In this document: piece after piece, positions 10,441 through 20,135 of the stretch
How positions within the stretch are numbered: the stretch's first letter is position 1
Layout: each line of letters begins with the position of its first letter
DNA from: Cryptomeria japonica
Lineage: Eukaryota; Streptophyta; Pinopsida; Cupressales; Cupressaceae
NCBI RefSeq assembly: GCF_030272615.1
Contig: NC_081415.1
Coordinates: 507,051,373 to 507,115,372, forward strand
Reading direction: 5' to 3'
Length of the DNA: 64,000 bases
The notes under the pieces: model-generated
The model's input: only the letters and a program-made list of their open reading frames with translations
Told to the model about the DNA's origin: nothing
The model's database searches: none
Program-made: the position numbers and the translations under genes

Positions 10441-12246
10441 GGGTTCTGGATGGTTGACCACAAGTAGACTTTAAATGGGGAAAATGAATGAAGGTGTGAA
10501 ATGAGTGGATAAGATGGTATGTACGAATGATGGAAATGAATATGAGTGAAAATGAAAAGATTTTGGGAAGATCATCTTCAAGAAAATGAGAAGAACTTTC
10601 AACATGTAATCCGGTTCCAAAAACCCGAAATTGAAAGAATGGGTATTTTTCATCTTTGAAACTTGGAATTTAAACAAAAGATGGTTAAATCTTTTATCCG
10701 TAATGGAAGAACAATGATTTTCATCCAACTTGTAATCAGGATTTAAAAATCCCGAATACAAGTAAAGAGGGAAAATAGGGAAGAACAATGCAATCCAAAA
10801 ATTGCATATCAAGGGGAAAAACTCTCTCACAAAACCAATTTTTGGGGCAAAATAATCATATACAAATTTACAACCAGAAAGGAAAAACAAGAAGACGAGA
10901 AAACAAGAAAATGAAACAAAGAAAGAAAAGAAATCAAACCTTGCTTCAAACTGAAAATGCCTCTTCAAAAAGATGATCAATCTTTGAAAGAAGGAAGGAG
11001 AACTCTTAAAAAGAAATTAACCGCATTCCAAAACCCTAGCCACGTTTTTGAAAAAACGTCATATGTATCAAAATGTCCATCAAAAGCATGAAGAATCGAT
11101 CAAGTAAAGCACCCAACCTCCACGCCTAGGCAAGACAGCCAAAACGATTTAGGAAAGATAAGATTCGTGGCACTTGAATGAGGCAAATCGTGGCATTTTT
11201 CAAAAACGTTTTTGCTGTTAAAACCACATAAAACCAGCGATAATGTCTTCTACATGGCATGAAGAGAGTTGGAAAATGCATGAAAATAGCAAGGAATCCA
11301 AAACGCCTTCCTCCTCCTTGAATTTCTCCACCAAAATCGTTGGAAATCTTCAACAAAATCCTCCAATATTGTTGGTCGGGTTTTTGGGAAAGAAGAACAA
11401 GTTTAAAATTGCATGCAATAAGGAAAATCGGGTTTTTTAGAGCAAACAACAAGTTTAAAATGTTACTTTTCTCTCAACAAGGCAAAATCGGGTTTTAAAA
11501 ATCCAATTGCAAGTTTAAAATTTCCCTTTTTCCATCAACAAGGCAAAATCGGGTTTTAAAAATGCAATTACAAATTTAAAATTCTCCAATTTGCACTTTA
11601 TGGAGAAAATCAGGTTTTTGGGGCAAAATAGCAAGTTTAAAATGTCACTTTATTTCAATTCTAGGCAAAATCGGGTTTTGGAGAGAGATGTGCAAGTTAC
11701 AAATTACTTGTAAAAGGAAAATAAAATCCCTGCAACAAATTTTAATAACTTGCACATATGTAATAGAGGTTTAAAATCCCTGTTACAAGCAAAAGACATT
11801 AAAGTAGGGGTTTTAGAAAAGAATTACAAGTTTACTTGTAACTTATCCAAAAAATCCCTATTTTAACTTAAAAAGCCAAAAAGCATCAAAGGGGAAATAA
11901 AAAGCAAATTACAAGTTCTTATTTTTCAATAAAGTGCACTTGTAATTAGCCAAAAAATTCCCTACAAAGACCAAAACAATGGAAATCATTAAAACTTGCA
12001 ATTCAAGAGAAATTTCCCACCTGTAGTCAAGGAGAAAAAACCCGAAATTGAAGAAAAGACATAGCAAACGAATCTAGAATGAGACAAAATTCGAAACGTG
12101 GTTTGAGGATGGACTGAGGATTAAGCCAGTCCAAGGATTAGTCGAAATTTTGCCTCGGGAAGCATGCCATAGAGTAAAATTTTCATTTTTTAACAAAAAT
12201 TTCATGTAATGGTCCTTCATTTTTTAAAACGAAAATGAGGACAACA
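10440..12246 (-). repeat. B1 5' region with AAATCGGGTTTT and ACTTGTAAT palindrome modules
   Basis: The segment aligns with B2 38670-40567. Copies of AAAATCGGGTTTT occur near 11426, 11486, 11548, 11609 and 11670, about 60 bp apart. Paired palindromic modules such as ACTTGTAATCAGG / AATCCCGAATACAAGT occur at about 10728-10766. The terminal 130 bp, including GAGGATGGACTGAGG and GCATGCCATAGAG, are highly conserved with B2. The minus-strand open frame at 10980-10471 is an artefact of this low-complexity sequence. Confidence 0.7.
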
Positions 12247-12261
12247 ATATTATCCTTAATA

Positions 12262-12268
<7 letters not shown>

Positions 12269-12322
<54 letters not shown>
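12269..12322. repeat. (TA)n microsatellite
   Basis: About 27 TA units in solo LTR C, just right of the B1 target duplication. Confidence 0.95.
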
Positions 12323-12326
<4 letters not shown>

Positions 12327-13297
12327 ACTAAGTTCTACATAAGAACATTATCATGCCTCTTATATTAAGCATTCATACTAAGTACACTCCTATGCATACC
12401 ACCAAAAGCAAGGGTGTTACCACCTGTAACTTACTATCAGTTATGACCTGTTCTGATTCGTGGGAGTTGCCAATAGAATGACCATGTCAAATTAGAAATT
12501 ATATTATTATGAAGTTAGTACGGTGACATAGATATTATCTCTAGGATGCTATGATATTGGTTCCTTATTTAATATTCGCAAGACTTGTCCAACGGATGAT
12601 TGGTAAAGGCCGATTCGATGGGCCTTGTTGATGAGATGGAGCGATGCTTTTGAAATTGTTTCGTACTTCTATTCACATCCTACGAACTGTACAACCTAGT
12701 TGATGCCAAAGGCAATTACTCCATCGAGCGGATCCCACTATGAATACATACATTAGAACTCCCATAAATCTTCCCCCCAGCAAATGAGTTTGAAACCTCC
12801 ATTAAATATCGTGTAATGCTGATCGAGTGCATCTCTTAATTTGGAACAGTCATATCCTTTCATTATGTTATCGATTATCCTTTTTACTAATCATTGTCTT
12901 CTTAAACAGATCGCTAACCATAATATTGATCGATATTATTATGTCCTTTCTAATTATCGATTAGATAATATAGTTAAAGGATATGGAGTTGTAAACATCT
13001 GAGGGTAATCGACATTGTAAGTGCGTGGCGGCCTTTGGAAGAGATTGTCGTTGTTTATCAATATTCCCTTAATTCTGCATAAACAATAACTCTTTCCTTA
13101 AATCGATAGTCTTTATGACTAATTAACAATATTCAACGCTAATCTTAATCACTCCTAGTAATGTTCGAATCACTATTAATGTCTTTCATATCAATATCGC
13201 TGTTCATGATAGTAATATCATTCCTTACTTGCTGACCACATGAGAATTGGTCGCTGTCTATTAATTATATTAAAAATATTATTATAGCTGGTCAAGG

Positions 13298-13575
13298 GTG
13301 ACATTCCTTAGCAATACTGAGTTTGATCATTCTCTACAACATAGCTATGAATGATGATTTTGTAATGTCCCCGATGTATATTACGCTTGACAATCTGAGA
13401 GTCAGTTTAGGTTAGTCGTTACTATGTGAATAAATGGTGACATTCCTTAGCAATACTCAATTTGATCATTCTCTGCAACATAGCTATGGATGATGATTTT
13501 GTAACGTCCTCGATGTATATTACGCTTGACAATCTGAGAGTCAGTTTAGGTTAGTCGTTACTATGTGAATAAATG
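13298..13575 (+). repeat. 139-bp tandem duplication in solo LTR C
   Basis: Unit 1 is 13298-13436 and unit 2 is 13437-13575. They differ at only a few positions, for example GTAATGTCCCCG against GTAACGTCCTCG. Each contains an internal TGTAATGTCCCC-like word that mimics the LTR start, which can mislead automated LTR calling. Confidence 0.9.
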
Positions 13576-15043
13576 GTGGATGCTTATAAGTTTCAACTTC
13601 AACTTAAAACTCATTTATTCATATTTAATAATAAATATTAATTAAATAATAATAATTAATGAATTTCAAATAATTATTATAATAATTAAAAATAATTATT
13701 TCAATTAGGCTTTATATATATAATGATCAGAGAGGGGACATGACATTTACGTCCTTACGTGAAGCTTATTTATGAAGAAATGTTTTACCCCACATGGATT
13801 GGTAAAGAGAGTGGGGCCTCTTGAGAATGTTATAAAAGCAACTTAGTGGAGTTCATTTCTCATGCTTGGTTTATTATTTTCTCTTGGAGAATTTGGGAGC
13901 TTTTAGCTTTCAGTTTCGTGCCCTAGGACGGAAACCCTTGGGTTCTTTTGGATTGGACGAAAACCCAATCCCATCTATCGGTGGATTTATTTCAGCAATT
14001 CACGGTGTGCTTCAATGATGCTTCAAAGAGTTTAATTCTGCAAGTTGGCATTCGAGTTAACTTATTTATGCTGAAGAGTTTCATTTACAAATTCATGAAG
14101 ATTTGCAAGCAAATGTTAGTATGTGAGCTTCTTGGGCATTTATTTGAAGAATTAATGATTTTTGGATGCATGCTACAGTAATCCATACTTGCTACTGTAG
14201 TCCGTACAGCTAAAATGCTACAGTAGTAGGTTAATTCAATTTGGTTCATTTTCTGCATATATTAGCAAGTTTACGAGGAACGATTTGAAGTGCTGAGGGA
14301 GTTTAGTGGCTGAGAATAAATTTTATATTGGGTTGTGCTAATTTTATATCTGCTGGGAGTTTAATGTTGAGCCATACCACCTGGGAAATAGCTGTACAGA
14401 CCTGGGCTTCATTAGGAAACATAGTTCAGGTCTGAGAACCCTTTGAGGAGGTTTGTACCAGTCTAATATATCACTGCAGCAGCCGTACAAGTCTGGGAAA
14501 TCACCTTCAGCCAGCCATAAAGTCTGAAACACCAAGTGTTAGGCCGTACAAGTCTGAAAGTGCTGAAGGAAGGAGTTGTACCAGTCTAAGCTTCCTCCAA
14601 ACGGGCCATACAGGTCTGAAATCCTCAGCAAGGAGGCCATACAGTGCTGTTTGTTAAGACAAGTCTCATTATTTGTTGTTAATGTACTAAGTAAACAATC
14701 TAATGACTGGAGCAGCGAACTTGGTATGCAAAATACAATGTAATGTTTTCATTTGTTGAGAAAATCAGAATAGTTAATTGTTGTTGATGTTTCTTAGAGT
14801 GGATAATGTTAGAATAGAGGAGGTATTTTTGTTCCATATTGTTGTCAATAATATAGCAAGCTGCAACTTCTATATTTGTGTTCATTTGTTTCTATAAAAT
14901 CATCTATATCTTTTCCCAACAACAGTAAACTTAGAACAAACCCAAATCAGAAAACATAGTAATCAGCTTTCAAGCAAACTGTTTGACAAAATTATAGTTA
15001 GTGGGAAAGACGAAAAAAGTGGCTAGCAAGGGGGCATATTACA

Positions 15044-17350
15044 TTATAGTGATCTTGTCCCTTGTTTTGAGCAGCCTCCAACCGAGTAGCCTTAAGGATT
15101 GCTTCTTGGAGAGTAGGGGGGTTCAAGGCACTTATTAGTCCTCGGGTTGTATCCGTTAGTCCCTCTATAAATAGGTAGATGAGTCTTTCTTCAGATATCC
15201 CGTAACCATGACAGCTAATTTTTGCAATTCTGAGATGTATTCTTCAATGGTCCCTCTTTGTCTGATCCTTGTGAGATCCTTAAAATGTTTTTGAGGGTGT
15301 ATTTGATCAAATCTTTCAATAAGTATTCTTTTGAAGGCACCATAGGTTTTTATATTCTTATGGTCTTGGGTAACTAGGCCATGATGCCACCAATCATGTG
15401 CCATTCCTTCTAAGTGTAAAATGGCAAATGTGATGGGATCCCTTTCTGTCATGGGACAAAGAGTTAGGTATGTTTCTAGTTTTTACAGCCATGCATGCGT
15501 TGTAATCTTCCCTAACCCATCAAAATTTGGGATGGACAATTTCCCTATTATATTTTGCACACTTTGGTTAGGTCAGTTATCTCCTTTCCTATGGATGTTC
15601 TTCATTCCAGGCTCACAATATGCTGTGAATGGGATACTTCTTTTCACCTTGGGGTCCAATCCTGCATATTCCATGGCAAGTTCCCTCATAGTTGGGTTGT
15701 TGATTTCTCCATTTTCCCTTGATGATCCCTCCTCATTTAAGAAGGTGTAATGTCCCCTACTAGGTTTAGGCCTGTTTTAACCATAATTAATCTATTCCAA
15801 TATACTTATGACTTAAACTAAATTGATTAGGAGACAAATCTATCTTAACATGAATCAAATCTGTGATATTCCATAGTTCTATTAATTTATCAATTATTAA
15901 TAAGTAATTTGTTCATCTACCATACTAGATAATAAATTATATCATATTAGATAATTAATTTTATCATCCATAATTCTTAATGCAAGTGTCAACCTTTGTT
16001 ACTACTTCGGTTCCAAGAAAGAAGAGGATGTCTATGTTACCAAAGCGCTTAGAAACCAAAATACAATAGGCTCCCTCAAAGTTTACAGATCCAAGCCCTT
16101 ACCCTATCTTGGGATCATGCCCTCAAAGTTTACAGGACACTGATCCTTACCCTATCTTGGGAATCATCCTATTCATTGGATTTAGACTGCCCCTCTTTGG
16201 AAACAACTCTATTCCCAACTTTCTTAAATATTGACAGTAGTAACAAGCATTATATATAAACATATTCTTCTTACTGTTATTAACTTAAGAGTTCTATCTG
16301 ATTTACATTCTAATATTGTTATTTGTCTGATCAAACATTATATATATATATATATATATAATTATAACAACAGTGCAGTGCTAATCAATATGCAGAAATA
16401 TATGTATATAAGTACAACACTTGTTATATTATGCACAGAACTCATACCAGACTAACAATCAGTCGAACTGCTGATATTAATATCTTATGATTATCCTCAC
16501 TAAAATCCTCCCCCTCCCTCAAATGAAATGTCCTCCCTATTATATCTTCCAGAATCGCAACTCTTCAGATTTAATCACTACTTTGAACCTCTTAATTATT
16601 TTTAATTATATGCTTATGGATACCGCTACCCAAGAACTTCTTTAATTAATAATAATCGATCCTAATAAAATCGCTGTTTCAATTCCCTTGTCTAAGTCTA
16701 AGGGCTACGATCTGACTGTGATAAAAGGGCTTCGATCAGATGGTTATCAAGGCTGCTGTCTATCTTGAGGGTATGATATCCACTAATTAGGGAGCAAGAA
16801 TTACCCAAATGAGATCTAATGGCTTTATTGTTTCCGCTCCTATCTACAGTCTAACAATGTAGTATCACTTCTTATAATCGTCATACAATTTTGAGGGATT
16901 AATACTTAAGTTGGATCGCAGCCTATTACTGGCATCCCATAAGCCTTCACAACCTCAAATAAGTCCTTCGTACGAAATCAAGGACAGGATATTTACACTA
17001 TTAAATGAACATAATTGAAGTTTATATTTAACAATATCAAGGGGCATGACAGAAGGGGGGTCTATTTGTGCTTCGGTTTGACCCTATTGTAGTTCCATGA
17101 TTGTTCTTGGATTGGCTGGGGGTATCTTCCCTTTCATGCCTTTGGTCTGGTTTAAGAGTATTGTTTATGTTTTGAAGGGCTTGAAGTAATGCTTGGGTTG
17201 TTTGTTCCTTCCATGAAACCCCTCAAATCATACTCCATTTGTGAGTCCTTTGTATTGTTTTGGTGGGTAGCCTTCCTCTTTTCCCTTTCGAGAGCCCTAA
17301 TTGCTCACTGACTGGGTTGCAATAACTGGTTTCCCTCAGGTTGGCAGGAA
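15044..17350 (-). pseudogene. Ty3/gypsy gag of element E, split by solo LTR F
   Basis: Gag forms the nucleocapsid shell of retrotransposon particles. The minus-strand frame at 15452-15165 is a clear retrotransposon gag domain: HLEGMAHDWW, then ERFDQIHPQKHFKDLTRIRQ and EYISELQKL. It runs on to LEAAQNKGQDHYN at the left edge, where element D is inserted. Upstream, the frame is cut at 15745 by solo LTR F; the N-terminal part resumes at 17057 (QALLQALQNINNTLKPD) and reaches the primer-binding site near 17354. A nonsense codon and several frame changes show decay. Protease and pol lie outside the window, beyond D. Confidence 0.75.
15746..17051 (+). mobile_element. Solo LTR F (TGTAATGTCCCC family) inside gypsy gag
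   Basis: It starts TGTAATGTCCCC and ends GGGGCATGACA, and is flanked on both sides by GAAGG (15741-15745, 17052-17056), an exact 5-bp target duplication. It is 1,306 bp with no internal coding region. The first 60 bp match solo LTR C. A TATA/TA-rich block lies at 16340-16362. Its orientation is opposite to that of the host gag. Confidence 0.88.
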
Positions 17351-17353
17351 CAT

Positions 17354-17365
17354 GCTCTGATACCA
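17354..17365 (-). other. Primer-binding site of element E
   Basis: On the minus strand it reads TGGTATCAGAGC, complementary to the 3' end of initiator methionine tRNA. It lies two bases after the LTR terminus at 17368, as expected for the start of minus-strand DNA synthesis in a gypsy element. Confidence 0.8.
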
Positions 17366-17697
17366 CTTGGTATGTCCCCTTTATAAAATGCCCTAGTTTT
17401 CCTAGATTACAATTCCCAGCCAATAAGAGAGGGTTGGAGGGAAATACCTTTAGCTCTTTGAAGGGGAAAAACCTACAAACAAGTTAGAAAATAATCTACA
17501 AATTATATTATATAAGCGAAAGATAATAACAAACAGCTAACTACGATGATAAAGTAAGGAATGACTAATTACGGTGCATAAAGTAAAGAATGACTAATTA
17601 TGATGAAACTTTAAGCAATTAATTACAAACTACTGTATATGTAATGATATAGATCATAACTACTAATGAACCCCAATCATAGCAAGCTAGGATGGGT

Positions 17698-18836
17698 AAC
17701 TTGATAGGCTGTCCTTACAACCATTCCCCCTTAATCAAGCCATAGATAGATAACTTCATAGGGTGTCTTTACAACCGTTCCCCCTTAATCAAGCCATGGA
17801 TAGATAACATGATAGGGTGTCTTTAATGTTGATGTTATAGCTAGGTCGGATTCCTTCTTGGGACGACCTAGCACTTTTGGGTGGCTAATTGCCCTGTCGG
17901 CCTTAGCCACAATATCTTGCAAAGTTCAATGTATAACTCTTATTCAGGTCTGGCCCTAATTGGGCGATGTAACTTGTAATTTATGCTGGCCCCATAATGG
18001 GCAATAAAACTTGTAACTTGTGAATGAAATAGGGCAGACCCTATCCCATGTAACTTGTGAATTGTTATGGGTCTGACCCTACGTTTTGGCGCCAAGAATA
18101 AACTCATATTAAGGCCGACCTAAGGTGTATAGGCAGACTGGACACATATATATACAAGTCATTGCAAGCATCAAATACACACTTCAGAGAATTACCTCTG
18201 CTTATGGTCAACGAATTACTCCAGCATATCAGCTCTCTTGTGCAGCAAATTCATCCTAGACATTATCTAGGGCTAACGAATTCACCTACAAGGTCAGCAA
18301 ACTTGTTCTAAGGGCTGCAAGACATCTTCAGATCAAACAAATGGTCTACATCAGGCGAATGCAAACCTAAGGACAGCTAACTTCTACTTGAGGTTGCGAT
18401 TCCTCTTCCCAGGTGGCGATCTGCACTTCTGATCAGCAAACTATCTCTCAGGATCAGCGCCCAATCAGATATACATTAATTTGTATTCTGAGTGATAGCA
18501 GATAAGTTGTCATGATTCTGATAATGCCCTAGTTCAGATTCATTATGATGATTCTCTGAGTTATATACTACTTCAAGTGTTGAAGTAATTGTGTAATGCT
18601 GCATGCTGACTGATATTTAATAAAGATCTAAATTTGTTGCTGGGTTTTTCACCTCCAAGAGGGAGGTTTTCCCAGGGTACTGCTGTTTTCTTTGTGTTCA
18701 TTGTGTCATTTTCTGTTTGTTGCTTTTAGTTTGATCAAAAAATCAACATTTACAACCGTTCCCCCCTAATCAAGTCATGGATAGATTACTTGATAGGGTG
18801 TCTTTACAACTGTTCCCCCTTAATCAAGCCATATTC
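17698..18836 (+). repeat. 54-bp minisatellite interrupted by solo LTR G
   Basis: Units read ACTTGATAGGGTGTCTTTAC AACC(G/A)TTCCCCCTTAATC and so on. About two and a half units precede the LTR (17698-17826) and about one and a half follow it (18749-18836). TTGAT and ATCAAG within a unit can pair. The array clearly predates the LTR insertion. Confidence 0.85.
17827..18748 (+). mobile_element. Solo LTR G (TGTTGATG...AATCAACA)
   Basis: The 922-bp segment has inverted-complement ends TGTTGAT and ATCAACA, flanked by TTTAA (17822-17826) and TTTAC (18749-18753), a 5-bp duplication with one change. Removing it restores the minisatellite unit GTGTCTTTACAACCG. It carries a TATA-like run (ACATATATATAC near 18146) about 600 bp before its end. 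No coding content. Confidence 0.8.
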
Positions 18837-19406
18837 TTAATTCAATAATAATTACAGAAGTGTGATACTAATTTTCAATATCCATGTAATGCTTAATTAT
18901 TATTCAGTTGTTAATTACAACAACGATTGATTTATTCTAGAAATCAGATGTTCTGTATAACCAGAAAAAAACTATATTGGCCTGTATCTATTAATGCAAT
19001 AATAGAAAGTTATTACTATTTTTGCTGGCCCCTTTATGTGTTCTGGTTCTGTTGAGGTATCCTCTCTTTTTTTATTTCTTTTCCTTCAGGTCCAAATGCA
19101 ATCTTTTCTCCCGTCTCTATCTTTTCCCAAAAACCGTGGAGGCTATTTATCCTCCTCTATTCGTGGTGGAAGACCATTAACATCAGTCACGTCTCTTAGT
19201 GGCAGCGACCCCTTTGAAAGGTCGATACCTTTCCTTTGACCATTATTATTTAGCTACAGCAATCTTTATTGGTTGCCCATAATAAAACATGGATATTAAT
19301 AACTATTAAATTCTAAATAATAATCAGAATATAATAATAATTAAAATCAATATTTAAATAATCAGAGTAATCAGAATATAATAATCATTATTTGAATACA
19401 ATAATC

Positions 19407-19899
19407 CTGAGATACCGGTTCTTGTAGAAAATGGCCAGGTCCGGGTCCTGGTTCTTGCCCGGTCCTAGTCCGAGCCTGGTTTGACCTGGGTTCCACCCAG
19501 GTCCTGCCCAGGCGGCTGGGTTCCCTGTGGGCGGCAGGATCCACAGGGAACCCAGCCGCCTGGGCAGGACCCAGGTGAACCCAAGCCCGTTGGTTCCCAA
19601 AAACAGGGCCCATGGGTCAGAAAACAAGAAAAAACAAATAAAGAACATTTTTTAATGCTTTTTTAACATGTAAACCCTATATATAATATATCATTGTTTG
19701 GGAAAGTTACATTGTATGTTTCATATTCGTATGTTTGAACTGTGAACATATATAATTTTGATGTTTGAACATATATATAATATATATATATATCTGTCTG
19801 TGTGTCTGTGTGTGTACGAACGAACCCGTACCCGTACCCAAGAAAAATAAAAATTGCCAAATCTGTGAATCCGAACCTGAATCCGAACCGGTAACTTAG
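19407..19899. mobile_element. Non-autonomous hAT-like TIR element with a GC-rich internal hairpin
   Basis: It is 493 bp, flanked on both sides by CAATAATC (19399-19406, 19900-19907), an exact 8-bp target duplication typical of hAT elements. The terminal inverted repeats CTGAGATACCGGTTC and CTAAGTTACCGGTTC match at 13 of 15 positions. Inside, 19488-19530 and 19541-19582 form a GC-rich inverted repeat of over 40 bp per arm, with about 29 bp perfect around a 10-base loop. The base composition of this hairpin (Pro/Gly-rich in translation) differs sharply from the AT-rich surroundings. The open frames over it on both strands are by-products of the palindrome. Confidence 0.8.
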
Positions 19900-20135
19900 C
19901 AATAATCAGAAATAAAAATCCTTATTTAAATAAACAGAATAATCAGAATATAATAATTATTATTTGAACACAATAATCAGAATAATAACAATCATTACAT
20001 ATCATTATTTAAAGATACATTCAAGACTCCTTTAATTAGAATATGAAGGGGCTATCACATAATAAGAGGTTATAATGCCATTTTTTTTTACTTGAAGACT
20101 TGTAAATTTTATATGTTTTGTTATGTTTGTATAGA

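Larger units (their letters stand above)
1716..12246 (-). mobile_element. Element B1, internally deleted member of the A/B giant LTR-like family, split by A1
   Basis: In plus-strand coordinates the ends are TGTTGG (1716) and GACAACA (12246). Both flanks carry ATATT (1711-1715, 12247-12251), an exact 5-bp target duplication. Oriented by homology to B2, it runs on the minus strand from 12246 (5' end TGTTGTCCTC) to 1716. The pieces 1716-2436 and 9508-12246 align with B2 at 33942-34660, 34660-35030 and about 38670-40567, in order. The whole protein-coding part of B2 is missing and replaced by about 590 bp of unrelated sequence (9850-10440). Without A1 it is about 3.46 kb. No terminal direct repeats were found. 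Confidence 0.8.
1461..13745 (+). mobile_element. Solo LTR C, TGTAATGTCCCC family, split by B1
   Basis: It starts TGTAATGTCCCC at 1461 and ends GGGGACATGACA at 13745. The 5 bp before (1456-1460) and after (13746-13750) are both TTTAC, an exact target duplication. No internal region or second LTR is present, so it is a solo LTR. Excluding the nested B1 insertion (1716-12246 plus 5-bp TSD) its length is about 1.75 kb. Its first 60 bp match the start of solo LTR F at 15746 closely (CCCCTACTAG, TTTTAACCATAATTAATC), so both belong to one family. It contains a 139-bp tandem duplication (13298-13575). B1 landed in its AT-rich part, flanked by TA runs at 1627-1656 and 12269-12322. Confidence 0.8.
1017..15043 (+). 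mobile_element. 3' LTR of gypsy-like element D, in two pieces (1017-1460 and 13751-15043)
   Basis: The LTR starts TATAATGTCCCC at 1017 just after a purine tract and ends GGGGGCATATTACA at 15043; the two ends are near inverse complements, as in other LTRs of this window. It is interrupted at 1460 by solo LTR C (TSD TTTAC on both sides), so its own length is about 1.7 kb. The left piece carries about seven ATTTTTAGCAA-like motifs (1149-1275). The right piece has a TATA-like box (GTTATAAAAGC near 13830) and the R/U5 part with repeated GTACAAGTCTGA-like motifs (14390-14650). To the right, minus-strand gag sequence of element E resumes at 15044, so D is inserted in E. The matching target duplication (TTATA at 15044-15048) lies outside the window. 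Confidence 0.6.
17368..20059 (-). mobile_element. 5' LTR of gypsy element E, carrying two further insertions
   Basis: On the minus strand it starts TGTGATAGCCCC (20059) and ends GGGGACATACCA (17368), next to the primer-binding site. It holds a 54-bp minisatellite, solo LTR G (17827-18748) and a hAT-like TIR element (19407-19899). Without these it is about 1.26 kb, similar to the 1.3-kb solo LTR F of the same style. AATAATCAGAATATAATAAT words are repeated at 19310-19385 and 19905-19990. The plus-strand frame 19036-19239 lies inside it and is not a gene. Confidence 0.65.

Noticed and set aside
10471-10980. 169-codon minus-strand frame, and similar ones at 38808-39319
   Set aside because: Phe/Leu/Ser-rich translations of A/T-rich palindromic leader sequence; they are not conserved as protein between B1 and B2.
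19371-19666. Pro/Gly-rich frames on both strands
   Set aside because: Produced by the GC-rich palindrome of the hAT-like mini-element.
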